From Actinomyces lilanjuaniae (lineage in GTDB: Bacteria > Actinomycetota > Actinomycetes > Actinomycetales > Actinomycetaceae), in NCBI RefSeq assembly GCF_003606385.1, contig NZ_CP032514.1, forward strand, positions 1,116,001 to 1,180,000: 64,000 bases of DNA. Reading direction: 5' to 3'. Within the stretch, counting starts at the first letter, position 1. Each line of letters opens with the position of its first letter. Both the position numbers and the translations under genes were made by a program. This document shows, one piece after another, positions 48,771-61,340 of this stretch. The notes beneath the pieces were generated by a model. That model did no database searches and was not told the DNA's origin. It was given only the letters and a program-made list of their open reading frames with translations.

Positions 48771-50255
48771 GTGATGACCAGTGCAGCAGGTAGTGCGGCA
48801 CGCAGCGTGACAGCTCGTGCCGCTGACGGTAGGGCAGGTAGTACGGCAGGTGGTGGCGCAGAGCCAGCGTCCGGCTCCTCCCCGGGGGCCGGGGCGGTGA
48901 CACCTGTCGGCGGTGTGGAGCTCTCTGAGGGATACACCGAGGCCGAGCTGGTGCGCGGCGAGCCCGGACAGGCAGGCACTGAGTTCTCGCTGGAGGATGA
49001 CGGCGCGTTGACGCGCCGCAGCGTGCTTCCCGGTGGCGTGCGTGTCATTACTGAGTCGGTGCCAGGCCTGCGCTCCACGGCGATCGGTCTGTGGCTGGGG
49101 GTGGGCTCTCGTGACGAGGCCAGCGGGCAGGAGGGCTCGACCCACTTCCTGGAGCACCTGCTGTTCAAGGGCACCGCGACTCGCAGTGCCAGCGAGATAG
49201 CCGAGGCCTTCGACATGATCGGCGGTGAGGCCAACGCCGCCACCTCCAAGGAGCACACCTCCTACTACGCCCGGGTCCTGGCCCCTGACGCCATGGGGGC
49301 TGTGGACGTCGTGACGGACATGGTCACCTCCTCCCTCCTAGACCCCGATGAGGTGGAGACCGAGCGCGGCGTCATCGTCTCCGAGCTGGCTGAGGCCGCC
49401 GACGACCCTGCCGAGGTCGCTCAGGAGGCCTTCGCCCGGGCCGCCTTCGGGGAGGGGAGCCCGCTGGGTCGGCCGATCGGCGGGTCCTACGAGACCGTCT
49501 CCGAGGTGTCGCGCGACGCCGTGTGGGACCACTACCGGCGCACCTACGCCTCCGACGCCCTGGTCGTGGCTGCTGCCGGAGCGGTGGACCATGACGAGCT
49601 GTGCGAGCGGGTCAGCCAGGACCTGGCTCGCGCGGGGTGGGACTCCTCCCCGGTGGCACCCAGGCCGCGTCGTTTCGAGGCCGAGCCCGTCACGCCCCTG
49701 GAGGTTCACGACGTGAGGGTGGAGCGTGACACGGAGCAGGCACATATCTACCTGGCCTGCCAGGGCATCCCGGTGCGTGACGAGCGTCGCTGGGCCATGA
49801 GCGTGCTGACCACCGTGCTAGGCGGGGGTATGTCCTCGCGCCTGTTCCAGGAGGTCCGGGAGAGGCGCGGGCTGGCCTACACCACCTACGCCTTTGATAT
49901 CTCCTACGCCGGGGCGGGGGCCTTCGGCCTGTACGCGGGCTGCGCGCCGCGCAACGTGGAGGAGGTGGGGGCAGTCATGCTCGGCGAGTTTGAGAAGCTG
50001 GCCGCCCACGGGCCTACGCAGCAGGAGATGGCTCGCGCTCGCGGCCAGCTGCGTGGCGCCATGGTGCTGGGAGGCGAGGACTCCCTGGCCAGGATGAGTC
50101 GGCTGGGCCGCAGCGAGGTGGTGACCGGGCGCCTGCGCTCCATGGACCATAGCCTGCACCTCCTGGACCAGGTCACCGCCCAGGAGGTGCGTGACCTGGC
50201 GGCGTGGCTGGTCAGCCAGGAGCGCTGCCAGGTACTGGTGGGACCGGGGGACTGA
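48771..50255 (+). CDS. M16 family zinc peptidase (PepR/processing-peptidase type)
   Basis: Insulinase-type metallopeptidase, homologue of Rv2782c by position. The inverted zinc motif is HFLEH (His125, Glu128, His129) within GSTHFLEHLLFKGT. The third ligand region is EVETERGVIVSE. IGGEANAATSKEHTSYYARVL, LGRPIGGSYETV and the C-terminal GLAYTTYAFDISYAGAGAFGLYAGCAP and GEDSLARMSRLGRSEVVTG complete the two-half structure. 494 residues, with an unconserved 75-residue Ala/Gly-rich N-terminal tail. Substrates are unknown. It normally sits beside pnp and shortly before dapB. Confidence 0.93.
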   Translation: MMTSAAGSAARSVTARAADGRAGSTAGGGAEPASGSSPGAGAVTPVGGVELSEGYTEAELVRGEPGQAGTEFSLEDDGALTRRSVLPGGVRVITESVPGLRSTAIGLWLGVGSRDEASGQEGSTHFLEHLLFKGTATRSASEIAEAFDMIGGEANAATSKEHTSYYARVLAPDAMGAVDVVTDMVTSSLLDPDEVETERGVIVSELAEAADDPAEVAQEAFARAAFGEGSPLGRPIGGSYETVSEVSRDAVWDHYRRTYASDALVVAAAGAVDHDELCERVSQDLARAGWDSSPVAPRPRRFEAEPVTPLEVHDVRVERDTEQAHIYLACQGIPVRDERRWAMSVLTTVLGGGMSSRLFQEVRERRGLAYTTYAFDISYAGAGAFGLYAGCAPRNVEEVGAVMLGEFEKLAAHGPTQQEMARARGQLRGAMVLGGEDSLARMSRLGRSEVVTGRLRSMDHSLHLLDQVTAQEVRDLAAWLVSQERCQVLVGPGD

Positions 50256-50687
50256 CGCGCTCCCCAGGTCCTCCTCCTGAGAGCGTGGTCGCCACGCCTC
50301 CCCGGGACCGCGCCCCTGGACGGCACGTCTCGGGTCCTCTCCGCAGGCCCCGGCCTCGCACTGCCTGCTCCGGGCCGCACTCCACGACGATCCGCCTGAT
50401 GGGGCGCGGAGCCTCTCTCACGGGCATACCGGGTGAGTCTCGCCGGGGGCTTGTCTGTGGCGGTGGTGCCGCGTAGTCTAGGGCATGGTCGTCGGGCCTG
50501 TTACTCCGTCGAGGCAAGAACCCGAGGTCGGTAGCGGTACCCAGTATCCTGCGTTCCTGGACGCGGGGTCGTGTGGTGCCACGCCTGAGGCGGCACGCCT
50601 CGCGCTGTAGCGTAGGCGCTATAGTGCGTGGTCTTCCTTGGCCGTCACAGGGTTCGACTGTCCCGTTCCGTAAAGGAGAGACCCTCA
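50256..50687. other. Upstream region of the beta-glucoside PTS operon
   Basis: 432 bases. TATAGT (50620-50625) is a likely -10 box with a leader of about 55 bases. I looked for a BglG/LicT-type RNA antiterminator site overlapping a terminator and found no convincing one. Confidence 0.4.
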
Positions 50688-54341
<3,654 letters not shown>

Positions 54342-54407
54342 GGGGAACACACGGTCTGCGGAGCGGGATCTGTGGAGCAAGGTCCACGGGACAAGAAGGA
54401 CACGAGG

Positions 54408-55277
54408 ATGTCGGATAGCGCCGGGGCCAGGGCCTGGCAGATCGTCAGGGTGCTGAACAACAACGCCGTGCTGGCCCGGGACCGTGACGCGGGCCAGGCG
54501 GTGCTCCTGGGGCGGGGGATCGGCTACGGCAGGCACCTGGGCGACCCGGTTGACGCCGGGTCCGTCTCAGAGATCTTCGTCCCTGACGCCGAGCACTCGG
54601 TGCCCGGGCTGGTGTCCTTCCTGTCTGAGACCCCGCTGGAGACCGTCCGGCTCGCCTCGGAGGCACTGGAGCCAGTGCGCGCCCAGGGGAGGGTCGCGGT
54701 CAGCCAGTCGCTGCTGCTGGCCGTGGCCGATCACCTGCGCTTCGCGGTGGAGCGCAGTCGCCGCGGTATCGCCGTGGACCACCCGCTGCGCTGGGAGGTC
54801 CAGCAGCTCTACCCGGAGGAGACCCGCTGGGGAAGGCAGGCGGTGCGCCTGGTGGAGGACTGTCTGGGCGTGCGGCTGGACGACGGAGAGGCCACTACCC
54901 TGGCCCTGCACCTGGTCAACGCCCAGTTCGCGGGCTCCGACCTGGCTCCCACGGTGCGGATGACCAGGACCATCACCCAGATCCTGGGCGTGGTCTCCGC
55001 CGTGCTGGGCATCCAGGTGGATGAGCAGGCTATGAGCGCGGCGCGCTTCGCAACTCACCTGCGCTACCTGTTCGTCCGGCTGGAGGACGGCCGCCAGATA
55101 TCGGATTCTTTGGAGGACCTGGTCACGCCGATCCGCCAGGCGCAGCCCCTGGCCTTCCGCGCCGCCTCTCGCGTGCGCGCGCTGCTTGAGGTCAACGGGC
55201 CGTGCCTGACCGACGCCGAGCTGGCCTACCTGACCCTCCATATCGCCCGCCTGGCCAGCGAGTGCCAGTCCCGATAG
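54408..55277 (+). CDS. licT: BglG/LicT family transcription antiterminator
   Basis: RNA-binding antiterminator regulated by PTS phosphorylation. The N-terminal CAT domain reads WQIVRVLNNNAVLARDRDAGQAVLLGRGIGYGRHLGDPVD. PRD1 has AVADHLRFAVERSRRGI and TTLALHLVNAQF. PRD2 has MSAARFATHLRYLFVRLEDGRQI and LAYLTLHIARLASE, so the four conserved His sites are present. ATG at 54408 has AAGGA seven bases upstream. 289 residues. As the third gene of the operon after bglF-bglA, it most likely controls this operon. Confidence 0.93.
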   Translation: MSDSAGARAWQIVRVLNNNAVLARDRDAGQAVLLGRGIGYGRHLGDPVDAGSVSEIFVPDAEHSVPGLVSFLSETPLETVRLASEALEPVRAQGRVAVSQSLLLAVADHLRFAVERSRRGIAVDHPLRWEVQQLYPEETRWGRQAVRLVEDCLGVRLDDGEATTLALHLVNAQFAGSDLAPTVRMTRTITQILGVVSAVLGIQVDEQAMSAARFATHLRYLFVRLEDGRQISDSLEDLVTPIRQAQPLAFRAASRVRALLEVNGPCLTDAELAYLTLHIARLASECQSR

Positions 55278-55535
55278 AGGTCCCCTGCGCGCTCGCCCTC
55301 GCTCTCGTGCTCGGTGCGTGGTCCCGGTGGCGCCCGGTAGGTGCCCAGGCTAAATCAACGGGGATCGGTGTGGGGACGCGGCGGGTCGGCGGAGCAGAGT
55401 GTTCTGCGCGCAGCTGGTCAGTGCCACGGCGGGTGTGGCTGTCCCGTGCTGGTGCTGGTCCTGTGACGCCCAGCGTGGTGCTGGACAGGCTGCTAGGCGT
55501 GGGTGGTGCCGTGAGTCGGCTGCGGCTACAGCTGC

Positions 55536-55541
55536 TAGGGT
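55536..55541 (+). promoter_or_regulatory. Probable -10 box, leaderless start of dapB
   Basis: TAGGGT, six bases, then ATG at 55548, with no Shine-Dalgarno. Confidence 0.55.
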
Positions 55542-55547
55542 CGGGCC

Positions 55548-56300
55548 ATGAGCATCACTGTTGCTGTCATCGGCGCCGCCGGGCGCATGGGCTCTACCGT
55601 CTGCCAGGCGGTGGAGCAGGCCGAGGGGCTAGAGCTTGTGGCCCGCCTGGACGTGGGGGACACCATCGACGTCGAGCACCTGGGCGGCGCCCAGGTCGCT
55701 GTGGACTTTACTGTTCCTGGGGTGACTGAGGCCAATGTCCACGCCCTCGTTGACGCAGGGTGTGACGTCGTCGTGGGCACCACCGGGTGGACCGAGGCAG
55801 CCTACGAGCGTGTGCGCGAGCACCTGGCCCGCCCTGAGGCGGCGGGGCGCAGCGTGCTCATCGCCCCCAACTTCGCGCTGTCTGCGGTGCTGGCCATGAG
55901 CCTGGCTGCCAGGGCCGCGCGCTTCTTTGAGTCCGCCGAGGTCATTGAGCTCCACCACCCGGACAAGGTGGACGCCCCCTCGGGGACAGCGGTGGCTACC
56001 GCACGGGGGATCGCCGCCGCCCGGGCGCAGGCAGGTCTGGCACCGGTTCCTGACGCCACCCAGACGGACCTGCACGGCGCGCGGGGCGCGGTCATCGACG
56101 GTATCCACGTCCACGCCGTGCGCCTGCGCGGGCTGACGGCGCACGAGGAGGTGGTCCTGGGCAACCCGGGGGAGCAGCTGACCATCCGTACCGACTCCTT
56201 CGACCGCTCCTCCTTTATGCCTGGCGTCATCCTGGCGGTGCGCCAGGTGGGCTGGCTGGAGGGCCTGACAGTGGGGCTGGACGCAGTGATGGAGATGTAA
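55548..56300 (+). CDS. dapB: 4-hydroxy-tetrahydrodipicolinate reductase
   Basis: Second committed step of lysine/diaminopimelate synthesis, NAD(P)H dependent. GAAGRMG (10-16 region) binds nucleotide. VVVGTTGW follows. The catalytic motif ELHHPDKVDAPSGTA holds His136-His137 and Lys140. GIHVHAVRLRGLTAHEEVVLGNPGEQLTIRTDSFDRSSFMPGV is the C-terminal substrate domain. 250 residues, normal length. The BglG gene ends 270 bases upstream; dapA is 3.8 kb downstream with an ABC cluster between them. Confidence 0.96.
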   Translation: MSITVAVIGAAGRMGSTVCQAVEQAEGLELVARLDVGDTIDVEHLGGAQVAVDFTVPGVTEANVHALVDAGCDVVVGTTGWTEAAYERVREHLARPEAAGRSVLIAPNFALSAVLAMSLAARAARFFESAEVIELHHPDKVDAPSGTAVATARGIAAARAQAGLAPVPDATQTDLHGARGAVIDGIHVHAVRLRGLTAHEEVVLGNPGEQLTIRTDSFDRSSFMPGVILAVRQVGWLEGLTVGLDAVMEM

Positions 56301-56459
56301 CGAAGCATAAATGTATGTGATGCATCTCATTGAGAGTAAAGAAAATCGGCAGTATTGTGAACTGCGACACATCCGCGTCTGCTAAACTACTTACATAAGG
56401 ACCCGCCAACAACGTAGCCCGCAATCGAAACCAACCGCCCAGAGGAAGAGTGGTAACGC

Positions 56460-56893
56460 ATGGTGTCCGAGCGGACAATGCAAGCAGCGCCGCGAGGAAC
56501 CGCACATGTTTCTCCTAGACTTACAACGGCCCGTCTTCTGTTTCTTGCTGGAGCAGCGTTGTGTTGCGCGTTCCTGGTTGATGCGTGCCTCTCGTCGCAA
56601 CCGCTTGCTTTTGAGCCTACAAGCGTCAGGGCCACCATTGTAGTCTACTGCGTTCTCATTGTGGAGCAGCTGGTCTGGGTGCGCCTCCTCGCTAGTGCGA
56701 CTCCTGTCCGAGTCAGGTGGGCAGGGTGGACAGCTTGGGTACATATGGTGTTTTTGTCTCCAATAGTTTACACCAGCAAGGCGATGCGACCATCACAGCG
56801 CTGCTGTGCGTATATGCCATGTTCGTAATCAGTACGATAAATGCCATATGTCTTCGAGAAAAGATGATCCTCAATCAGAATCCAATGCTCTAG
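56460..56893 (+). CDS. Four-helix membrane protein (one frameshift)
   Basis: Unrecognised protein in an AT-rich patch. Helices: ARLLFLAGAALCCAFLVDACL, VRATIVVYCVLIVEQLVWVRLL, GWTAWVHMVFLSPIVY, and after a frame change ITALLCVYAMFVISTINAICL. One G is missing at 56780-56781; restoring it gives 144 residues ending at 56893. Without it the protein ends at 56828. GAGGAAG lies about 12 bases before the ATG. The last part overlaps the presumed ABC-ATPase remnant in another frame, so this may be the decayed membrane half of an ABC exporter. Codon use is less GC-rich than in neighbours. Confidence 0.45.
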
Positions 56894-57072
56894 ATGAGCT
56901 AAGTCGACAAAAGCGGCATGATGTTACTGACTGATAGGTTGAGGGGAATGGGGGTCGCTGTTATCTGTGCAACTCATAGGAAATCTACGTTGAAATATGC
57001 GGACGCTGTTTATGAGATTTCTGGTGGAACTGTTGTAAAAGTTCGCTCCAATAGTTGGACGAGCAGCGTGTA
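56850..57072 (+). pseudogene. ABC transporter ATPase remnant (C-terminal end)
   Basis: In two frames the DNA reads SNALDELSRQKRHDV and then LTDRLRGMGVAVICATHRK followed by STLKYADAVYEISGGTVVKV. This fits the D-loop (ALD), the helix before the H-loop, the H-loop histidine (ATHR) and the closing strand of an ABC ATPase. Walker A and the signature motif are absent, and stop codons interrupt the upstream frames. It is AT-rich and lies just before an intact ABC pair. I read it as the tail of a lost exporter ATPase. Confidence 0.6.
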
Positions 57073-57108
57073 GGCCGTATTTGTTTACGTAGTTTGTTGG
57101 GGGTGTAG

Positions 57109-57999
57109 ATGTCGTTAGTTGTCACGTTGATGGATAAAGTCTATGACCACGTCCAGGTGCTTCGGGGCGCTTCCTTTGAGGTTCCCGACGGCGCTGTCAC
57201 CTGCCTGGTGGGGCCTAACGGCGCCGGGAAGACCACCGCGCTCAAGGCGCTGGGTGGACTGGTAAGGCCTGACGGGGGAGAGGTCCAAGTGGACGGTGCC
57301 GCACCGGGGACCTCCTCCTTCCCCCTGGGGCACCTGGGGCTCGTGCTCGGACCGGACCACTGGGTGGAGTCCCGCACCGGCTTCCACAGCCTCAAGGGTC
57401 TGGCCATGACCTCCGGGGTCCCGGAGAGCCGGGTCAGGCAGTGCCTGGAAGAGGCCGGTATCGCGGCGGTGAGGGACCGCAAGGTGAGGACCTACTCTCT
57501 GGGAATGCGCCAGCGTCTCTCGCTGGCGGCTGCCATGCTGGGCCAGGCCCGCAACCTTGTCCTGGACGAGCCCTTCAACGGCCTCGACCCCGAGGGGGTC
57601 CGGTGGCTGCGCGCCCTCCTGCGCAGCCAGGCCGAGGAGGGCAGAGCCGTCCTGGTCTCCTCCCACCTGCTCGCCGAGGTCGAGGACATAGCCGACCGCG
57701 TCGTCGTCCTCACGGAGGGGCGGGTCCTGGCCCAGGCCTGGACCGATGACGTGCGACGCTCGAGTGGGGTCCTGGTCCGCTCGGGTGAGCGTGCCCGGGT
57801 CCTCGTGCTGGCACGGGCCAGACAGTGGCAGGTGGAGGAGCACGAGGACCAGGACACGGTGCTCATAGACGCGGAGATTGAGGAGGTCCAGAAGGCCTTC
57901 TCCCAGGAGGGGCTCTCCTTCACCGAGATGCGCCAGGCCAGCCGCACGCTGGAGGACTGGTTCTTCCACGTGCTGGAAGAAGGAGGCCAGGAGTCATGA
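57109..57999 (+). CDS. ABC transporter ATP-binding protein
   Basis: 296 residues. VTCLVGPNGAGKTTALKALGGL (Walker A), LGLVLGPDHWVESRTGFHSLKGLAM (Q-loop region without the usual Gln), YSLGMRQRLSLAAAMLGQARNLVLDEPFNGLDPEG (signature YSLGM and Walker B) and VLVSSHLLAEVEDIADRVVVLTEG (H-loop). The C-terminal 90 residues are an accessory domain as in CcmA/BcrA-type drug or lantibiotic-immunity exporters. ATG at 57109 has GGGGGT seven bases upstream; an AT-rich region precedes it. The stop overlaps the permease start (ATGA). Confidence 0.93.
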   Translation: MSLVVTLMDKVYDHVQVLRGASFEVPDGAVTCLVGPNGAGKTTALKALGGLVRPDGGEVQVDGAAPGTSSFPLGHLGLVLGPDHWVESRTGFHSLKGLAMTSGVPESRVRQCLEEAGIAAVRDRKVRTYSLGMRQRLSLAAAMLGQARNLVLDEPFNGLDPEGVRWLRALLRSQAEEGRAVLVSSHLLAEVEDIADRVVVLTEGRVLAQAWTDDVRRSSGVLVRSGERARVLVLARARQWQVEEHEDQDTVLIDAEIEEVQKAFSQEGLSFTEMRQASRTLEDWFFHVLEEGGQES

Positions 58000-58751
58000 C
58001 TGGTGACCGTGCCGCCCCGTCGACGGTGACCTGGCGCCGGGTGCTGGCTGGCGAGCTCGACAAGGCGGTGAGGACACGCTCGGTCCAGGTCCTGGTTGTC
58101 CTCGAGCTGTGCGTCGTAGGCTTCTTCTCCTCCTACGTCGGAGTGCCCGGGGTCCAGGCGGCCTGCGTCCCGGCAGGCCTTGCAGGCATCGTCATCGGCG
58201 GGGCGGAGTACGCCTCCGGCGCCATCATGCCCACGGTAGTCGCGGTCGGCAGCCGCTCCAGGCTGTTCTGGGCACAACTGGTCTGCGCCGCAGCGGTCCC
58301 GGCCCTGCCCGCGCTGATGCTCATGCTGGGGCTCGCCCTGACCACCAGGCCCTACATGGACTACCAGTCCGTCCCCTTCGACCTGGCCACCTCCCTGGAG
58401 GCCGTGGTCCGGGCGGGACTGGTACTGGCCCTAGCCAGCGCGGCTGGCGCCCTGCTGTCCATGGGAACACGCCTGGTCGCGACCGCCTCCATCATCTTCG
58501 CCCTGGCGATCGGGGGCGCCCAGGTCATGAGCGCGGTGGCTGTCTCGCTGCTGATGCCCGGGCGGGGAGCGGCGCTGTTGTACCCGGTGTACGCGGTGAC
58601 GCCCAACGCGGTCCTGGCCAGGCTGCAGGGCGTGGCCAACACCCCCTCCATCTGGCTGGAGGAGCCAGCGGTAACGGTGCTGCTGGCCGTGGCCTGGTGC
58701 CTGCCCCTGTTCCTGTGGGGCTACCGCAGCCTCACCAGGAAGGACTTCTAG
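57996..58751 (+). CDS. ABC-2 type permease
   Basis: 251-residue integral membrane partner of the preceding ATPase. A cytoplasmic start VTWRRVLAGELDKAVRTRSVQ leads into helices VLVVLELCVVGFFSSYVG, ACVPAGLAGIVIGGAEYASG, LVCAAAVPALPALMLMLGLAL, VVRAGLVLALASAAGALLSMG, IIFALAIGGAQVMSAVAVSLL and VTVLLAVAWCLPLFLWGY, ending SLTRKDF. This is the BcrB/NosY-like pattern with the C-terminal RKDF end. Substrate unknown; drug efflux or bacteriocin immunity are possible by family. Confidence 0.85.
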   Translation: MTGDRAAPSTVTWRRVLAGELDKAVRTRSVQVLVVLELCVVGFFSSYVGVPGVQAACVPAGLAGIVIGGAEYASGAIMPTVVAVGSRSRLFWAQLVCAAAVPALPALMLMLGLALTTRPYMDYQSVPFDLATSLEAVVRAGLVLALASAAGALLSMGTRLVATASIIFALAIGGAQVMSAVAVSLLMPGRGAALLYPVYAVTPNAVLARLQGVANTPSIWLEEPAVTVLLAVAWCLPLFLWGYRSLTRKDF

Positions 58752-58829
58752 GAGCTGGCCTGGGGTCTGTGAGGCGCCCGCAGGGTCCCGGCTGGTGCAC
58801 GCGCGGTGGGTGCCCACAGTCCTGGCACG

Positions 58830-59852
58830 CTACAGCTGCGCCACCCAGCAGTCCTCGGTGACCCCCTGGCCCACGGGAAGCCCACGGTGCGCCCCGGTGG
58901 GGGCCAGGCCGACCGAGCGCAGGAACCGGGCCAACGAGTCGTCACCGCGCACCGCCCAGACCACCAGCGCCCTGGCTCCTCGGTCTCGCGCCGTGTCAGC
59001 AGCAGCAGCCAGCAGGCGGGAGCCGTGACCACGACGCTGGTAGGCCGGGTCCACGCCCAGGGCCGTGACCTCGGCTGCGGGCAGGGACGCCCGGTTCTCG
59101 GTCGGCCGTGAGTCCCGAGGGACCGGGAGGCTCGGGGGGACCTGCGACCTGTTCGCATCGGTAAGTGCAGGGGGCTTGGTCCCGGCAGCGGCGGGCACGA
59201 CGGACTCAGAACCGGTGCGCCCTGTAGCGACACTCCCGGTGCCGTCAGCCCCGGTGCTGTCAGTTCCACCAGGCTCGGAGCTGTCAGCCCTGCCAGGCTC
59301 GGAGCTGTCGGGGGCAAGGGGCTGGGTACCCACTGACCGGGTCGGGGCCAGCCCCAGCAGGCCGACGACCGTCCCCTCCTGGGTGGCTACGAGCACGTGG
59401 TGGTCCGGGGACGGGGGAGAGGTGACAGCCTCCTGCCAGCCGGTGGCCACAACCGGGGGCGCGACCATGGCGCGCACACCTTCGGGCAGGTCCGTGCCGT
59501 GGGCGCTGCGGTGGCCTGCCTCCAGGGATGCCAGCATGGACGCGGCGTGGACGGTGCCGATCGCGGGGAGGTCGTTGGGGCGGGCCTCCCGCACAAAGCC
59601 GGTGACGCCCGCCGGGCCCGTGCCGTCGGTACCAGCGCCCTGGGAAAGGCCACGACCGGGGCTGTGCTTCGCGGGGGTGGCGTGACCGCTGAGATAGTCG
59701 AGGCGGCTGGTGCGGGCGTCCAGGTCCGCGATCGCGCTTCCCGCCATGTCCGGTGCGGGGCTGTCTGGCTGCTGTGGGAGCTGCGTCGGCTCTGGCGCGG
59801 CGTCGTCGTGGCCGGTGGGCTCTGGCACCTTGGGCGTGTGGGGGGCGGTCAT
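58830..59852 (-). CDS. GNAT family N-acetyltransferase with low-complexity inserts
   Basis: 340 residues. VREARPNDLPAIGTVHAASMLASLEAGHR starts the acetyltransferase domain (about 86), VLVATQEGTVVGLLGLAP follows. After a Ser/Thr/Gly/Pro-rich insert (about 173-258) comes the acetyl-CoA site VTALGVDPAYQRRGHGSRLLAAAADTARDRGARALVVWAV and the end RFLRSVGLAPTGAHRGLPVGQGVTEDCWVAQL. The first 85 residues are also low complexity. The target is unknown. ATG at 59852 is supported by a TAGGCT box six bases upstream. It is convergent with the ABC permease gene. Confidence 0.83.
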   Translation of the reverse strand: MTAPHTPKVPEPTGHDDAAPEPTQLPQQPDSPAPDMAGSAIADLDARTSRLDYLSGHATPAKHSPGRGLSQGAGTDGTGPAGVTGFVREARPNDLPAIGTVHAASMLASLEAGHRSAHGTDLPEGVRAMVAPPVVATGWQEAVTSPPSPDHHVLVATQEGTVVGLLGLAPTRSVGTQPLAPDSSEPGRADSSEPGGTDSTGADGTGSVATGRTGSESVVPAAAGTKPPALTDANRSQVPPSLPVPRDSRPTENRASLPAAEVTALGVDPAYQRRGHGSRLLAAAADTARDRGARALVVWAVRGDDSLARFLRSVGLAPTGAHRGLPVGQGVTEDCWVAQL

Positions 59853-59858
59853 GCCCCC

Positions 59859-59864
59859 AGCCTA
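59859..59864 (-). promoter_or_regulatory. Probable -10 box, leaderless start of the GNAT gene
   Basis: On the minus strand TAGGCT is followed by six bases and the ATG at 59852. No Shine-Dalgarno is present. Confidence 0.5.
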
Positions 59865-60083
59865 TCCGTCTGCACATCTTCAGAAGGCTGTTGCGCAGTG
59901 TAACAAGCTCTGGCGGTAACCGACCGGCGATATTCTGCGGAGAGGCAGTAGCCAGGAAGTGCTGCTGTCCCACTGAAGCCCCAGGCCCGGGCCGGGGACG
60001 TGCAGGACTCCTGGAGAGGTCGGGGTAGGTGGCCGTGCGCGATCATGGTCCCAGGAACCACGGAACAGGCGCTGCGGCACCGG

Positions 60084-60089
60084 TAGGCT
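60084..60089 (+). promoter_or_regulatory. Probable -10 box, leaderless start of dapA
   Basis: TAGGCT, six bases, then ATG at 60096, with no Shine-Dalgarno. Confidence 0.55.
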
Positions 60090-60095
60090 TGTTCC

Positions 60096-61004
60096 ATGAG
60101 CACCGCTGCCTCCCGCACCTTCGGCTCCGTCGGCGTCGCTATGGTCACGCCCTTCACCCCTGACGGCGAGGTGGACGTGGACGCCGCCTGTGCCCTGGCG
60201 GTCAGCCTTGTGGACGACGGCGTGGACACGGTCCTGCTGTCGGGCACCACCGGGGAGGCCCCCACTACCCACCTGCCGGAGAAGCAGCTGCTCATCAGGG
60301 AGGTCCGGGCGGCACTGGGGGAGCGGGCTATGGTCATCGCCGGGGCAGGCTCCAACGATACCGCCCACGCGGTACGCATTGGCGTGGGCTCCCAGGAGGC
60401 GGGGGCGCAGGGGCTCCTGGTCAACGCCCCCTACTACAACCGCCCCAGCCAGGAGGGTGTCTACCGCCACATCATGGCTGTGGTGGAGGCCACCGACCTG
60501 CCGATCATGATCTATGACATCCCCGGACGCACCGGAGTGCGGATCAGTGACCAGACCTTGGCCCGCCTGGCCGAGCACCCCCGCGTCAAGGCGGTCAAGG
60601 ATGCCACCGGTGACGTCGAGCAAGGCTTTGAGCGCATGGAGTCCACAGGACTGGAGTACTACTCCGGCGACGACGGCCTCAACTTTGCGTGGCTGACCCA
60701 CGGTGCCTCCGGCGTCGTCTCCGTAGTGGCTCACGCTGATGCGCACTCCTGGCGGGAGATGATCGCTGAGGTCGACTCTGGGGACCTAGCAGGTGCCCGG
60801 GCCGTCGCCCAGCGCATGAGGCCCCTGGTACGGGCCATGATGGGGGGTGGCCAGGGGGCGGTCATGGCCAAGGAGGCCCTGGTGCTCCAGGGGCGCCTGC
60901 CCTACGCGGGCCTGCGCCTGCCCCTGGTACGCGCGCAGGCGGCGGAGGTCGAGGCGCTGCGCACCACCCTGGAGGCCTGTGGGCTGCTGGCGCAGGGAGC
61001 CTGA
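60096..61004 (+). CDS. dapA: 4-hydroxy-tetrahydrodipicolinate synthase
   Basis: Condenses pyruvate with aspartate semialdehyde in lysine/diaminopimelate synthesis. VAMVTPFTPDGEVDVDAACALAVSLVDDGVDTVLLSGTTGEAPTT is the N-terminal signature. LLVNAPYYNRPSQEGVYRHIMAVVEAT contains the catalytic Tyr. IMIYDIPGRTGVRIS and VKAVKDATGDVEQG supply the Schiff-base Lys, and YYSGDDGLNFAWLTHGASGVVSVVAH closes the barrel. 302 residues. It acts directly before DapB, encoded 3.8 kb upstream. A hairpin follows. Confidence 0.97.
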   Translation: MSTAASRTFGSVGVAMVTPFTPDGEVDVDAACALAVSLVDDGVDTVLLSGTTGEAPTTHLPEKQLLIREVRAALGERAMVIAGAGSNDTAHAVRIGVGSQEAGAQGLLVNAPYYNRPSQEGVYRHIMAVVEATDLPIMIYDIPGRTGVRISDQTLARLAEHPRVKAVKDATGDVEQGFERMESTGLEYYSGDDGLNFAWLTHGASGVVSVVAHADAHSWREMIAEVDSGDLAGARAVAQRMRPLVRAMMGGGQGAVMAKEALVLQGRLPYAGLRLPLVRAQAAEVEALRTTLEACGLLAQGA

Positions 61005-61009
61005 CTGCT

Positions 61010-61057
61010 GCGTGCCCTAGGTCTGCTGGCCCTGATGGCAGCAGACCGCTGGCACGC
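61010..61057 (+). terminator. Hairpin after dapA
   Basis: Outer stem 61010-61016 with 61051-61057 (7 bp), a 3x3 internal loop, then an inner 9-bp stem 61020-61028 with 61039-61047 and a 10-base loop. It begins five bases after the dapA stop; no T-run follows. Confidence 0.7.
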
Positions 61058-61340
61058 GGCTCAAGGGCAGTCCGAAAGGGCGCGGCACGACGGGCTCTGC
61101 GGTCGGCCTGGGCGGCCTTCGTCCCCTGCCGACAGTGCTGTGAGGGTGGTCTCCTCCTTCTGGGGAGGCCTGGTTCGGTTTTTCCTTCCCGGGGGTGATT
61201 CGCGGTCGGTGCGTCTCTTGTGGAATAGGACGTGTCAGGTCGGCAGCCCGCTGGCCGTCTGCGCCCCCTCCGCAGTCTCCTGGGAGCCCCCGGCTCCTAG
61301 GTGCTCGGCCGGGGCTCGACCAGGAAAGGACCGTACAAAG
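61058..61340. other. Gap before the small membrane protein
   Basis: 283 bases after the dapA hairpin. An in-frame extension of the next gene runs back to 61035 but is not protein-like. A slightly T-rich stretch near 61160-61220 may hold a promoter; nothing else was recognised. Confidence 0.3.

Noticed and set aside
50626..50687. RNA antiterminator site for LicT in the bglF leader
   Set aside because: GGGTTCGACTG has slight resemblance to the 5' part of known sites, but the complementary 3' half and an overlapping terminator are absent.
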